NCBI RefSeq assembly: GCF_932294415.1
Contig: NC_065545.1
Location: 19,224,857-19,288,856, forward strand
Direction of reading: 5' to 3'
Length of the DNA stretch: 64,000 nt
Origin: Quercus robur
Lineage: Eukaryota; Streptophyta; Magnoliopsida; Fagales; Fagaceae
The position numbers and the translations under genes are program-made. Positions 10,934 to 24,432 of this stretch are shown here, piece by piece. The notes below the pieces were generated by a model, which ran no database searches, was not told where the DNA came from, and worked only from the letters and a program-made list of their open reading frames with translations. How positions within the stretch are numbered: the first letter of the stretch is position 1; each line of letters begins with the position of its first letter.

Positions 10934-13900
10934 AGCAGGAATGTGGGGAAGACTGTGAAGTGGTGCCAGCTAAGCTTTTAAGTGTTATTGTTGTCTCGTA
11001 TTTCATGAAAATGATACTACTAGACTAGTCGTCGTTTCGTTTGCTTTACCTGTAAGTTGTAAGCTGTAAAACTCACAAGGTACTTGTGCAATTTTGGTAA
11101 TGTGGGGTTGGGGACAAGCAAATCAAAAGCGGTTTCTTGTTGAATTGAAAGTCTCTTAATAAGTGAAACTTCAATACCCTTTGTTTTGTGTTTGTGATCA
11201 CTCACTCTAATGATATATCTAGCCAGCTGACCAAAATTGCCCAAATAACCTGTGAGTTAAAATGTATAAACCACTGATGTATTCTGAGAATGAATGTAGT
11301 TCTAATGTTCTTTTGTTGTTGATTTAGACATGGACAATGTGTACCCAAACAAACTTGTTTTTGCTGTTAACCATTATGTTTATATGCTTTTTAGTGTTCA
11401 ATGAAGTTCCTTTTGTACCTTTTGTTTTTTAAAAGTCCCACTCCCAATTGATGCTATACCACATCAATTCCTATGCATTGTTGGATCATGGGCGACTGAC
11501 TGGATGTTTCAAATGCCTTTGTGATTACTCAAAGGATTCATCTCGATGATTATTTGATATTTGCTAAAAAATTAGTAGGATACATTAGGAGTTCAAACAC
11601 CTGATTAGCAAAATAAGAACTAGGAAATTCTGCCAAAAAGAAGGTGTATATCATATAATTGGGTTGTAATTCGGTGTTGGCCACAGGCCCACAGTTACAG
11701 GTTTAATTTTCCTTGTTGGGGTAGGAATGATTAATAGCTACTTAAGGCCACTTTTCCTCTAACACAAACCAAAGGTGATAAAAAGACAAGAAAACTGAGA
11801 CTATTTGGTTACTTGTTTTACTAACGTTGTTTGTATTTTTTGAAAATATGTGTGGGTGAAAAAGTGTGTAAAAATACATGTAATATTGTTTAAAAACTGA
11901 AAAGTGAACCTTACACCCATCCATTGCTCAAAAAAGCTACTCAACTTTTTTTTGAGGGACCTCATGCAAATGGAAAGCTCATGATGAAATGGACAACTAA
12001 AATAAAAGGGAAAGTCTATGCAAACATTAGTCATCAGCTCACGTAATTTTAAAACTAAAGTTTTCAGTGCAAATAAGTTGATGTTACATTATGCAGCTAG
12101 ATTTTTCCATATTTCCTTCGACACTGATGGTTCTGGCCTTTTTCTGGGGGTATGTTGGCCACCAAATCATTGACCCCAATCCAAAATGCACCAACTGTGC
12201 TCAACCATTTGAAGAGCGGCTATAATAACATTATCATAAACAGATTTAAAATAATAATAATAATAATAATAAATAACAGAAAAGAATGGATGTAATAACA
12301 TTAGAACAAATCTTTTTCCCACCACAATTCAGGCATCACTATATCCGTTGTATTTTTTCTCTTCTAAAAGAGGTGTTCGAAAATATCAGTACATTGTACA
12401 TTGAAATCCTAGAGCTCTTAAATTTAACCATTAAGTCTCTTGAAAGGGCATAACTTTAGACCCAGAGTACTAAATTGTTTCACAGTTTTTCCACAATGGA
12501 CTGTTGTGGTATCAGGTGGAGCCAAAAAAACTTGGTAAAAGCCAAATTTTCAGCATTCTGTTGCCATCTGGCACATCCCTTTCTTGGACCCAAAGAAAGA
12601 ACATACACATTAGTACCAAGCAATAAATTTACACTTAAATGCTATACTAGTAAAAGTAAACAAAGAACCGTAAAAGTCAGTTTCTGTAGCACATTCTTCT
12701 AATGCTAATTGTCCACAGTCCACTCTACATTTAGACTTAAATTCGCAAAAGGTCAAAAAGGTACCTCTGAAGAACCTAACAAGCTCTGCCGTGTGACACA
12801 GTCTAAAACGAGGCAAATGACCTTTGAGGAACTTACTCTTCTTTTCTTTTAGTACACATTAGGCTTTATTACTGTAATTGGTTTAAGGGTGTCAAATGTC
12901 AATGGCTAGTAGAACTTGGAAGATTTGTTTCTTGCATCACAAGATTGCTTGTTATTTGTTAAACCACACGATATGTACTTATCTCAACAAAAGCAATAGA
13001 GACTAAACAGTAAAACTATACTTAACTATTATAATTTTTAGGGAGTTTGTTGGACAAATTAAATTGTATCTTGTACTCTAATCTTCAAATGAGCCTCATC
13101 AAAAAATGTGGTTAATCATTAAAGCAAAAGGTAATGAACAATCAGAGAAGCTATTTCTAGACAAGAAAGACTAGACAACTATAAGAGGACAAATACACAA
13201 TAGGGATGTGGTGGAAAGGAATTCATAAAGAAAATGAAACATGATTTGGAGAGAAGAAAAAGTTTCTGCACATAATTATATAAGACCACCTAGAATCACA
13301 ATTGATAACACATATGTCAAAACATAAAGCAAAAACGATCAAAAGCATTTATGTAACACTTGTATAAGTTCATAAGAAAATGTTTCAAGGTTTAGTTCAA
13401 AAATCACATAAAAAATTAGCCTAATGCAGTAAAATATATATAACCAGCTTGTATTACTTTGCAGGTAATTCAGATCAGCAACTTCAACCCCCTCATTTTA
13501 TATCATATGCCCCACCATGTTCAACTTTGCATGGGCATGCGTGAAGATTGCACCAACCCCAACAACCACAATACTCACCTCATCATAGGGATTTTCTGGT
13601 CCATGGTCATGTCCTTGCATTAGACTATTATGGAGTTTTCTGTATGGATTTACACTCTCTTCATCTATGAGACTAGGACCAACATGTGTAATTTATGTAA
13701 CTTGGGTGGGCTGTCTTTTTCATCCACCTAAGCTACCTTCTTTACAACGAACCTCCTTTTAGAGCACATAATTTAGTTCCAATTACATTGTATGGCTTTT
13801 ATACAAAGAAAAAATAACAATTACATTTTATTTATGGATTTGTTATTAATTATCCTTGAAAGTTAATTTATATATTTTTTTTCACAACAGTTGAGGACCT

Positions 13901-13970
13901 TTTTTTTTTTTGGATAAGTTCTTAATCGGTGGAAAATAATAACTGATCAGGTGGTGGATTCATGTAAAAA
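10934..13970. other. Intergenic, no gene recognised
   Basis: No coding or RNA gene is recognised. There is an AAT microsatellite near 12250-12275 and many short shadow ORFs without motifs. Confidence 0.4.
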
Positions 13971-13977
13971 TTAATAG

Positions 13978-14382
13978 ACAAAGTTTAATTATAAATTTGG
14001 TTGTAGCCTAAAACTACAACCTTATTCAATATTTTTTTATTAGAGTTGAATTTCGACAAAGCCGCCATTGGATTCCATTTTCTTCTTATATCCTCTATAC
14101 TTGCAAAATTTCTAGAGAATTAAAGATCAATAGCTATCTCATCAATAAATTGTTTAAATTACAAGTTTTTGTAGTTTAAAATTATGCATAAAATATAATC
14201 TTATAGATCATATAGTAAATAATATTTGATTGGCACAAAATTTGACATGTGTATTAAGAACATAAAGAACAAACAATTCAACGGTTAAATTTTCGAAATA
14301 TGTAATAATTTTAATGATATTGAGTAAAGTTGTAACCTTATGCTACAACTGATTTTGTAGCTAAACTTTTACCAATTCAACA
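13978..14382. mobile_element. MITE of about 400 bp, family shared with 58806-59150
   Basis: The left end (AAAGTTTAATTATAAATTTG, then GTTGTAGCCTAAAACTACAACC) is mirrored at the right end (GTTGTAACCTTATGCTACAAC, then TTTTGTAGCTAAACTTT). These are imperfect terminal inverted repeats of about 50 bp. The interior motif TATAGATCATATAGTAAATA also occurs, reverse-complemented, near 58897, so the family has two copies in this window in opposite orientation. It has no coding capacity. Confidence 0.65.
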
Positions 14383-15658
14383 ATTATGAAAAAAATTATA
14401 AAATTATTGTGCTTGTAGCATTATTCTAAGCTTAATTTTTAAGGATAAATTACATTTTATTTTCTTGAAAATTTTTAAACAAATTACTATCCTTTTTGAT
14501 GCAACAAATTACAAATAAAAATCATATGTCCAACTTTTTGTTCTAACAACTATAATTTATTCACAAATTATAATTCTAAACTGCGTTTGATAAGACAGTG
14601 TCACCACACTTAATGCCAAAAACATTTCATTAAAAAAGAAGACAAAAACATACAAGAATGAGTTGGCAATTCAGGGTAGTTCAAGTTTTTCCAAAAAAAG
14701 AAAAAACGCGTACTGAATTGCTTTTGCAATTATGCAGAATTTAGTGTAACCTTAAATAGCAAAATGATGGAATGTGTCATTTCTCACTTGCTGAGGTTTT
14801 TCAAATTTTTTTTTAATACCCATTGATTAACGTTAGTAATGAATCAATTATGGGGAAAAAATACAAAAAAAAAAAAAAGAATAAAAAAAAAAGCACATCA
14901 TGAACATTGTTTTTTGAAAAAAGAGAACCCCTTGGGGGTAAAGATTTTTATTAAATTGTGCTATATATTTTCAGTACAAAAGTCTGCTTGTATCAAGTTC
15001 AACTGGTCAAATATTTGGGTTATTGTTTCAGACCACACAGTGAAATCATGAGCATTGTTAAGTGAAACTAACTAGTGTATCATAGATGATAGACACAAAG
15101 CATATTTGTAACGTAGATGAATAAATTTAAAGCGCAGTTTTAGATTATCAAAATCAATATTTTGTATATCCCTAATCTTATAGTCATTTTCACTTCAGCA
15201 AAAAATTTGGAGTCATCTACAAGGATGCTAAGTTGTAACTTGTAAGTAATCCTTGGACCATATTAGTATGAGACCTCAGGGTAGCATGAAACCAAATAGT
15301 GAGGCTCATGATTAAAATCCCATGCCCATACAACATCATTTCTCCACGTTCAATAATGAAAGCAGCCTCAAAAATAAATACAAATACAACTTAGTAAATT
15401 AAATTAAATACAATAATGCAAGCTGCAGAGAAGGCTTCCACATAAAGCGTTAGTAAATTAAATGTTTTCAGAGCAATGTTTTGAGAGAATGCTACATATC
15501 ACTCTCAAATCATCTTATCTTTGACATAAATAATGTTGTTTGGATTTTGCTTGCCGCTATGGTATTTTATTTTTTCTATATAGATTTTTCAACTGCAAAT
15601 GTCAGGAGGGCTCAGAGCTAGCTGCACTAATTGTTAATTTTGGGTTTCAAGTTTGGAA

Positions 15659-15681
15659 CCCCCCCCCCCCCCCCCCCCCCC
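15659..15681 (+). repeat. Uninterrupted poly(C) run of 23
   Basis: This is a pure run of 23 C residues. Such a tract is rare in AT-rich plant DNA and its length in the assembly may be unreliable. Confidence 0.8.
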
Positions 15682-16930
15682 ACTGTACCATGTTGTACCT
15701 AAGTAATGTAGCAATCTGCCAATCGAATACAGATCAATTTTCAGGTGTGCTTTATTTTCCAAAAAAGAAAGATAAGACAGTGAAATGGAAAGGAATCTAT
15801 GGCACGGTTGAAATTTTATTTCTTTGAAGTTTAAGTTTACTCCATTTAAAAAAATAGTAGTGTTGCACAATAACTCTACTAGCTGCTTGACCAATATCTA
15901 CCGTACCATAAACAATTTAGGATGCCTATTGGCTTGTGGTTGCTAGATTACATTGTCATTGTGTGAAATTGACGCAAGAAAGGTAGCACGTTAGGGGTAA
16001 CCCAAGTTGAATTGCTCAAATAGTAGAACCAGACTTCACCTTTGCCCGATCCATAAGTTTTAAGTGTGGTTTCGAACCTTAGTTGTTGGGCTCTCCATTT
16101 CATTTGCTCACCAAAGCCGTCTGTATGCTATGCTGGGTTCTCTACTTTATTTGCCCACCAAAGACCAATCCAAAACCAAATATATTTTTATATCTCATAA
16201 CTTGTGTATAGCTTTTATCAAAAGAATGCACAGCATCCACAGCAGTGAAACTAAAAATTTAGCAATTTATCTCTACCAAAAGTTACTTTATCTATTTTAC
16301 CTACACACATGCTGTAGCAGTGGATCTATTTTAGCTTTCAACACAATAAAATAATATAAACATCATAATAAAATAACATATCTACTACAATAAAATAATT
16401 TATCTCACTACAATAAAATAATATATTCACTACATACAACCATCACAGCCACAACCACAACCACAACCACAACCACCACCACCACAGCCCACAACAAAGA
16501 AAAAAAAATCAACCAAACCCACACCCACCAGACCCACCATGAAACCCACTCGAGCCATCACCACGAACACACTGATCTACCGGCAAACCTATCCACAGCC
16601 CAGCCACCCACCGATGGACCTAGCCACCCACCGACATAGATCTACCCACACAACCACAACCATAACCACAACCATCGACGCCGATCTACTCCATTCCTTA
16701 CTAGGTAATATATCCACTGATGTCGACGAACCCAGCCACCCACCGACGCCGATCTACCCACACCACCACACCATAGCCCACAGCAGGGAAAAAAAAGAAA
16801 AAGCAACCAAGTAAGGGCGAAATGGGTTGGCGGCATGGATCGACGGCGTGGGGGTGGGTTGGCAGCGGTGAAGCAGAGAGTAGATGAGGGAGAGAAAAAA
16901 AAGTGAGAAGGAAAAAGGAAGAAAGAAGAG

Positions 16931-17920
16931 TAGGAATGGCAACGGTTTAGGTTCGGGCCGGGTTTTTCCATACCTGGACCCGACCTGCGGACTGGACTCG
17001 GCCCATTTACTAAACGGATTTTTTTTTCCGGGGCCCAAACCCGCCCCCGTCGGGCCCCGTGGGCTCCATGGTCCCATTGGGTCGTGGTACTTCAGGGCCT
17101 ATTTTGTAGCCTAATAAAAAAAAAAAAAAATTTTTGATTGATATTGATTTTCTCAGCAACCAAACAGGAGGGGAAAAAGAACACTCAAGAAAACTCATTA
17201 TTTTCTCAACAACTAATAGATCGGAAACCCTTTTTTTTCGTTACAATATTTTCCCACATCAAAAGTAAAAACAAGAATTAACATACAAACCCTAGGTCCA
17301 AACAATAAGACCCTACAAAATCAAATCGAACAAGCCGATCCTATTCAACCAAAATAGCACTAAAACTAGAAATTACAAATATGATTCTATGAACAAAAAG
17401 AATGATTTTCATTGCAAAAGCTTGAGTTCACAACGAGGTGAGGGAGATGAGAAAGTTGCGGCCTTGTGAGGTGGAGGAGGGCCTGGCGAGGTGAGGGAGG
17501 AGCAGCGATGTCTGCAGGCTGCAGCAAGGTGAAGGAGGCAGGGAGGAAAGACTAGCAAGGTGGAGAATGGAGCGACACCGGTGAGGTGAGGTATGCAAGG
17601 AGCAGCGGCACTGGCAAAATGATCAACAGTGGTCTTGCTCAAGTGAGAGTGAGGGTGAAGGAGAGAATGGGAGGCAGCTTGGGAGAGAATGGGTCTGAGG
17701 GATTTAGGGTTGGAAAAGTGAGTATTTATACTTAGGTTTTTATTTTTATTTTTTATATATATTATATATATGGGTCAGGTTCGGGCTGGGTATGCCTAAT
17801 ACCCAGACCCGACCCGAACCAGCTTCGGGTTTTTTTAATGAAAACCCAGACCTGACCCTAATGTTAAACGGGTCAGGTCGAGTCGAGTACTCACGGGTTA
17901 GGTACATTTTTCCATCCTTA
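16931..17920. mobile_element. Non-autonomous hAT-like element (990 bp)
   Basis: The ends TAGGAATGGCAACGG and TTTTTCCATCCTTA are degenerate inverted repeats of hAT type. The flanking octamers AAGAAGAG (16923-16930) and AAAAAGAG (17921-17928) match at 7 of 8 bases. Subterminal regions carry GGGTCGGGTT/AACCCGACCC-like motifs (GTTCGGGCCGGG, GACCCGACCCGAACC), as in many hAT MITEs. There is no transposase. Confidence 0.75.
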
Positions 17921-18043
17921 AAAAAGAGAAGCTAGAGAGAGAAAAAGAAAGAAAGAGAAAATATTTTTTAAATGAAAGAGAAAAGAGAAATTTAATAAAA
18001 TATTATTATTTTTTTTAGTTCTCAGTTACAGTGCACATCTATC

Positions 18044-19084
18044 TAGGGCTGTAATCGGTTCAGTTCGATCGGTTTTTTTTTATCCGGCCAACCGAAACCG
18101 AAATTTTCGGTTTGTGAAATTCCCAACTGAAACCGACCGAAATAATTGAAAAACCGTCGAATTCAATTTCGGTCGGTTTCAGTCAGTTTTCGGTTTCAAT
18201 CCACATCACAGACTCTCAGTCACAAAAAGAAAAAAAAACAACTCAACATCACATGGGGTAATCGATTTTTCAATAAGAAAATAACAACTCAAATCCACAA
18301 TCACAGATTCACTGAAAATAGCATTGATTTAATATTAAACTTTAAACAAAACCCAAAATACCAAAAAAAAAAAAAAAAGGGTTATCAAGAAATTAAAAAG
18401 AGAGGTGGTCACCGTGAGAATGAAAAGATCAAGTCGCGTGGGGAGGCCGGCATGTGAAGGCGGCAACAGAGGCAGATTTGTGTGGAGTGGAGGCTGTGAG
18501 GCGTGACAGTGAATACGTGTGGGCTGTGGGGTATGTGGAGTAGCTGTGGATGCCAGCGTGCGGAGGCCAGAGTGTGGAGGCCAGTGGCAAATGTCGACTG
18601 ATGGAGGCTGGTGTGTGTGAGAGGGAGTGATGGAAGCTTTGTGTGAGTCTGTGAGAGAGGGAGATGGAGGCGTGACGAAGATGAGGGAGATGTCGTGTAA
18701 ATGAAAGCGAGGTAGGTAGGGTTTTTATTTTCTTTATTTTCAATTAGTTTTTGTTTAACTTAATTAGTTTAAATTGTTTAATTTTAGTTAGTTAATCTAA
18801 CTTATCTAACGGGCAGTGGGCTTGAGTAATATTGGCAAGGCCAAGCCCATGTTTACAAACTTTATATTATATATTTAATATAAAATATAATATAATAATA
18901 TATTTCGGTTCGATTCGGTCGGCTCAGTGCATTCAAATCTGCAACCGAAAACCGAACTGAAATTTTCGGTTTTTTATATAATAAAATCAAAACCGAATCG
19001 AACTAAAACCGATCCGAAATTTTTGCACCGGTTCGGTCAGTTTGAAGCAGTTTTTTCGGTTCGTCAATTTTTTGCACACACCTA
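18044..19084. mobile_element. Non-autonomous hAT-like element (1041 bp) with CGGTT/AACCG subterminal repeats
   Basis: The left end reads TAGGGCTGTAATCGGTT and the right end GCACACACCTA, a degenerate short inverted repeat. The flanks CATCTATC (18036-18043) and CATCAACC (19085-19092) match at 6 of 8. Both ends are packed with CGGTTCGGT / ACCGAACCG words in opposite sense (18050-18200 and 18900-19070), typical subterminal repeats of hAT elements. No transposase is encoded. The ORF at 18429-18743 has no recognised domain. Confidence 0.65.
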
Positions 19085-19092
19085 CATCAACC

Positions 19093-19768
19093 TATAGATG
19101 TGCACTGTAGCAATGAAACTAAAAAAAATTAGCTATAACTCCACTGCTAGATGGTGGTTTATGTGTTTTGGTAGAGTTAAAATAGCTATTTAACTCCACT
19201 GCTGTGAGTGTTCTAAAATAGCTTCTAGAGAATTTTCTGAATCACATCTCCATTCTTTTGGACCTTAAAACTAGAGGTCAATCATTATATCCAAGAATCT
19301 GAGGTAATTGACTCACTATCCTAGCAAGGAACCAACAGAGAAATTGTTACAATCACCTTCATAGAATTTTGCGGTTATGTAAAATTAAACTGCTAACATG
19401 ATCCTATACTTTTGGAGGCTTGTTTAAACTTCATATTAACCCATCAAAGAAAGAAATACAAAATTAACCATTAGCATTAATAGGTAGCAAAAATAACCAC
19501 CAGAAAATTTCAACCATCTAAACAACCAATACAAAAATTTCAACTAGTGAACAGGAACAGCAAAAGGAAACTGTATGTTCTGTATAAAGAAGGTATATTT
19601 ATTCACATTAGCACTTTCCATTTATGTAAGCTCTAGACATAAAACTAGAGAAATCCTCCAGAAAGTCTAGAAGGATTAATTTCAACATCACAAAAACTCA
19701 ATATAGATTATCTATAACATCAATCCTTCATATCCACTCGTTTCTGCCTATAGGAGATGACATCACCA
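19093..19768. other. Right flank of the nested elements and 3' flank of the AHP gene
   Basis: The first 120 bases are the end of the older element. The rest probably contains the 3' UTR of the AHP gene, which is transcribed leftward. No other feature is seen. Confidence 0.4.
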
Positions 19769-21822
19769 TTACACACCAGCGGCTCGGATCTGTTGCTCAA
19801 GCTACAGTGACCAACAAAAGGGAAATAATAAGATTTTACAATAACAACACTATTACATCCAAAACTGACAAGCTAATGGTTAAACAAACTAGATAATTAG
19901 CCAAAGCTACTGCTCAAAGATGTTATTGAGCATCCATTAGAAGGAAGCATTCAAAGCTGTCTCCCATTGTGAGGAGAAACATATTAGATGCCCAACAAAA
20001 AAAAGGGTTGTAGAAGGCCAAAAAGTGGAGTTTCAACATAGATGATAATTTGAAATTTTGAATGCTTATTTTAAACATATAAGGTTATCTTCCCCATGAA
20101 GCAAGCATTGACACTTCATGATAAAAATCATTCTGACAACACACACCACTTCACTTGAATGGAAGTTAATACTTAATAGTTAATACTTACCCTGAATAAA
20201 TATTCGAGCTGATTTTTCAGTACAGAGTACTCATATTGCAGTTTTCGCAAACATCTCACACACCTGCACCAAAACAATCTTGAGTCATTCACACTTTGGT
20301 GCAATAATCATGGTCACAGCCTCTTTCATCATGTTTAGGATTTGTGTAAGTGATCCTTTATCTATAAAATGGAATGTGAAGCCCATAGGTATCTTAGCCT
20401 AGTAATTATTTACAATTATCATGGAACAAATGCTATTGGTTTAAATCAAACCGGAAATACAAACAAAAGTAAAGGGATATGAAGTTCTTCCGGGATTTAC
20501 CTTAATCATGACAACATTCAAGAAGACCTAAATCATATACAAAATATCTTACAGTTTACTTCTATTTATTTCCATCAAAGAGCATCTCTAAGGTTCATAT
20601 GAAAATTGCCCCTCATGATTTCAAGTGAAAAGTCAATGCCAATTAATGTCAGAAAAACTGAATGCTTAAGTCTAGTCCAAATATTGGATAAACCAAAATA
20701 AAAAATCTCCTTATTTGAACTTAAACAAATAGAGTCAGAAGACTAAAACAATTTCTTAAAGACCTACTTAATATTGAACTTTTGGATCATTTTAGCTATT
20801 CTCTAACAAAATTATGATGGCAAGTGTGTTACATAAATTTGGACATCTTGTTTACTAGATTTATATTCTTCATTTAAAACTTCCAAGATTCTTTAATATA
20901 AAAATTTGCTAGAGCCACATCGAGGAATTTAGGATTTGAACATAATTGAGTCAAGATGTACAGAACCATCTGTTTTGTGTAGACAATCATCAAATAGAAA
21001 TTGGTTTAACACTGAAACATTACATCAGATGGGGGAGAAAAAAGAATGAAGATGAACTCACTCTTCAAGGCTCTGGGCCTCGCAATGATTTCTGAACTCA
21101 ATGCACAAGTTTTTAACTCTCATTGCACCTATGCTGTTAGACATAGGAAAGACAAATGTAATCAAACACTTCAAAACATAAAAGATAAATATATAAGTAA
21201 AGCAGACACAAAACCATATTTTCTACATGAGTTAACCTTAATTTCCAAACATAAACAGGTCCAGTTTCAGTTTCTTCCAAGAACCATAATATTAATACTG
21301 ATGCAGCAATAAACAAATAGAGAGTAACAGAGAAAACCCGCAAATACCTGGCACTGCTACCCTTGAACTGATGAACATGGGCATCTACCTGTTTAAAATC
21401 AACAACTTTCTGTTCTCTACAAACGCAATAAAAAAAATAAAATAAAAAAATAAAAACCCTTTTTCTATTAGTGAAATATTTCCTTTTATCCAAAAAAAGG
21501 GGTAATAAACAAACTTTTTCCAAAATCAACCACATAGATAACAAGTACTCACAGAGCTCTGGCCATATTGTTGAGGAGCTTCTCAGAATCATCAAAGAAA
21601 ATAGACACAACCTCAGCAACAAAATCTGGACTGTTCTCATCTTGCAATTTCTGAAGTTGTTCAAACTGGTCATCCAAATATCCCTTTTAATCACCAACAA
21701 AACCCATCAGATTTCCTCTATCAACCCAAATAGATAAAGAAACACATAAAGAAACTAGTACATATTCTATTTGTTTCATTGCAAAATAGGCTAATTTTCA
21801 AGGAAAGTTTTTACTTTTCAAG

Positions 21823-21861
<39 letters not shown>

Positions 21862-22151
21862 TGATCAATATTAAGTCTTTCAACATGGAAAATTCACAGC
21901 ATGTCTTCAATTATCTTCTGGGTAACATCTGATATATCAAAACTTATCCTTTCAAAGAAAAAAACAAACTTTCCCAAGAAACAAATAATTAGGCTTAAAC
22001 AGAACAAACCCACCTAGAGATCCATTTCACACAATCATATCTTGAACAATTTCCAATAACAAACACCCAAAAAATAAATGAAACTGACCTCCTTACGTAG
22101 ATAGGCTGTGTGTTCACGCCACTGTCTCTGCAATTGTGTCATAACATCCAT
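19769..22151 (-). CDS. Histidine-containing phosphotransfer protein (AHP family), six exons
   Basis: The product relays phosphate from cytokinin receptor kinases to response regulators between cytosol and nucleus. Exons on the minus strand are 22089-22151, 21553-21683, 21348-21416, 21062-21133, 20191-20263 and 19769-19801. All junctions are GT-AG, phases agree, and the sum is 441 bp (146 aa plus TAA); AHP1 has 154 aa. The N-terminus is [14 protein letters not shown], then [20 protein letters not shown]. The Hpt motif is [13 protein letters not shown], with phospho-accepting His about residue 80 and the following Lys-Gly-Ser-Ser intact. It is therefore an authentic AHP, unlike the pseudo-Hpt AHP6. 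The C-terminus [13 protein letters not shown] is the usual family ending. The six-exon pattern is typical of AHP genes. The start ATG at 22149-22151 has a G at +4. A TATA-like motif (TTATATCC on the minus strand) lies near 22375. Confidence 0.9.
20408..20462 (+). repeat. SINE 3'-end fragment in an AHP intron
   Basis: AATTATCATGGAACAAATGC and the following TTTAAATC resemble AATTATCATAGAACGAATGC in the longer SINE copy near 26335. Only the 3' part is present. It lies in the intron between exons 4 and 5 of the AHP gene. Confidence 0.4.
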
Positions 22152-22540
22152 GATGGCTTCTTTTGTTGCTCAAAGCTTTGAGCTTTACCACTCAATAGAG
22201 ACTGACCCAGAAAACAAAGTGTGGAGATGAAGCAGATCTTATTATAATCTCTGAGTTTTGACTAAATAGATACAGTACAAGAGTGGTCAATGATGTTGAG
22301 ATAAGGACTGTTTCCCGTGGAAAACGTTCAAGGAGAGTTTTGGGAAATCTAGTAAATGACTTGCCATAAATGGGGATATAACTCATATGAGTATATGACA
22401 GTAATTCAGAACTTAGCTATTTTGGTTTCTGATACTTAAAACCTATTTACTACTATTTCATTTATTTATTTTTTATTCACATTGCAATTTACAGTTTTTT
22501 TCTTTTAACAAATATAAATAAAATACGGGTTAAGTTAACT

Positions 22541-22695
22541 GGTGTCTTTAGGATAATTGTTAATAAATCATATTTAAAAAATTTTTAATATCACTTTTAT
22601 AAAAAATATAAAAAAAATTTCAAAAAACTTAATTGCTATATCATTTTCCCATAAAGTATTTTTAAAAATAGTTTCTAAACCAATATTCTAAGGAC
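22541..22695. mobile_element. Small foldback MITE in the AHP upstream region
   Basis: GGTGTCTTTAGGATAATTGTT at the left pairs imperfectly with AACCAATATTCTAAGGACATT at the right. The stretch is about 150 bp, AT-rich and without an ORF. It sits about 400 bp upstream of the AHP start. Confidence 0.5.
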
Positions 22696-24395
22696 ATTTG
22701 TTAACATTTCTCATAAAAAATTTATAACTTAATAGTTAACACTAGTTAACTAGTTAAGTACAGCTTCAACATGTGTTTTGCTTTAAATTTTCTAATTAAA
22801 TTTAATTATGTGATTTTTAGAAAAAATAAGGCCATCATAAGCCAATAAATTAAATAGTATTTATTCCTTTATAATTCACAAGATAAAGTCACAACTTTTT
22901 GCTGTCTCACATAAGCATATTTATGAAGAAAATAAAAATACCCTTCTAAAGATATACTCCACTTTTTAAATTTTTTGGAAGAATTAAAAAAAAAATTCAA
23001 TAAAACATTTTGTCTCCTCGAATATCTTTTTGACTTTGTCACCATCACTTATGAACTGTTCATTTATATACTTGTTACTTTTATTCAATTTTTGAAGATC
23101 CGAACTCCTAATAAGTAATAATACCTCTCTTAATCTCCTCTTTTCACCTTCTTTGTCTCTATTTTCCGTAATTTGACAATTCTTTTAACTTCATCATCAA
23201 TTTTCTTTTGTTTATGTTTCTTATACTCGTGATAAGAATTTTGAGATCATCCTTTCTGACCAAACCATAATTCATTTTACTAGTTTCCAAATAAAACCGA
23301 AAGACATGCATGAATTCGGAGATAACAGCGTGGATATTTTCTTTAGTTGGATTTTCTAATTGCTAATCAAACATTTTAAGTTTTGACAACCAACAATCTT
23401 CTCTCCAAAAAAAAAAATAATTTAACGACCAAATCTGCAAATGATATATATATTTTAAATATAAAGTAAAAGTTGACGTGTTCACACTTGGAGGAAAAAA
23501 AAAATATACATAACATACTATACATGGTGAAAGTGTGAAACATAGAGTAAAACACTAAAAATTAGACAAATGGTTTCTATTTATTATTCGACAGTTGAAA
23601 TTTATAAGTGAAATATTCGTTTTTCTTTGATTTTATATGTTTGGTTGATTTACTTAAATGTTTTTAATCGTAGAAGTGTTCTAAGTAATAAATGAGGAGG
23701 TAATTGCCTATTCTCCTTTACTAAGGAAAATCTTCCTCTCCACTTGTTATAACAATTAATGTTGTTCCTCCAGTGTGAAACTAGTTGGTTTCGTAGTTTT
23801 AAAATTCTACTAATTCCAAGTAAATTATCATAAAAGTAAAAAATGAATAGAGAAATATGTATTTTTATTTATTTGTTCTCATATCTATAAATTTACGCTG
23901 AAATGAAAATGTCTTAATTTTTCAAAATAAGGAAGTCCATAATTTTATATTCCATCTAACATGATTTAGTGAGCTTTTTATTATATAAAAAATAATATGG
24001 ATTTCCATTTAGATAAAAAGAACAACAATTTTTTTATAATGATAAAAAGAACCATAAAGATCTTCTTTGTTTGCTAACATAAATTCTATTATAAGTAGTA
24101 AGTCTTTTACAAAGTTTATTAAAATCTGTAGAGAAGTTGTAGTTACAGAAAAAGGGGGGATATTCTTTGATTGATAGCATAAATTCTAGCAGAAGTAGCA
24201 AGCATTAAGATCAAGCAATATTCTAATCTCATCTAAGCAAAGTTTATATTTTAATCGGTATCTTATCTTTCACAGAGTTGTTCCAAATCTGAAAGCAGAA
24301 GCAATGGAACTAAAATAGTTAATCATACATTTTTTGCTGAATAGTAGTTAGTTATACCTTATTTTCCTAGTATTTAGTAATGTGACTGTGAAAGA

Positions 24396-24432
<37 letters not shown>

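Larger units (their letters stand above)
16222..19215. mobile_element. Older terminal-inverted-repeat element broken by two nested hAT-like insertions
   Basis: The left border (GCATCCACAGCAGTGAAAC, then TAAAAATTTAGC) matches the reverse complement of the right border (ACTCACAGCAGTGGAGTT, then AAATAGCT). The inserts at 16931-17920 and 18044-19084 interrupt it. Without them and their target duplications the core would be about 950 bp. The palindromic words GTGCACATCTAT (18031) and ATAGATGTGCAC (about 19094) flank the second insertion and belong to this older host. The core carries CCACAA repeats (16441-16480) and a Pro/His/Thr-rich ORF at 16539-16814 that I take as non-coding. Superfamily and exact ends are uncertain. 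Confidence 0.5.

Noticed and set aside
16539-16971. His/Thr/Pro-rich ORF and its antisense partner
   Set aside because: They arise from CCACAA and ACCCA repeats in a transposable element.
21137-21700. 187-codon minus-strand ORF over the AHP gene
   Set aside because: It reads through two AHP exons and introns. Splicing gives the conserved Hpt protein, so the continuous ORF is not the product.
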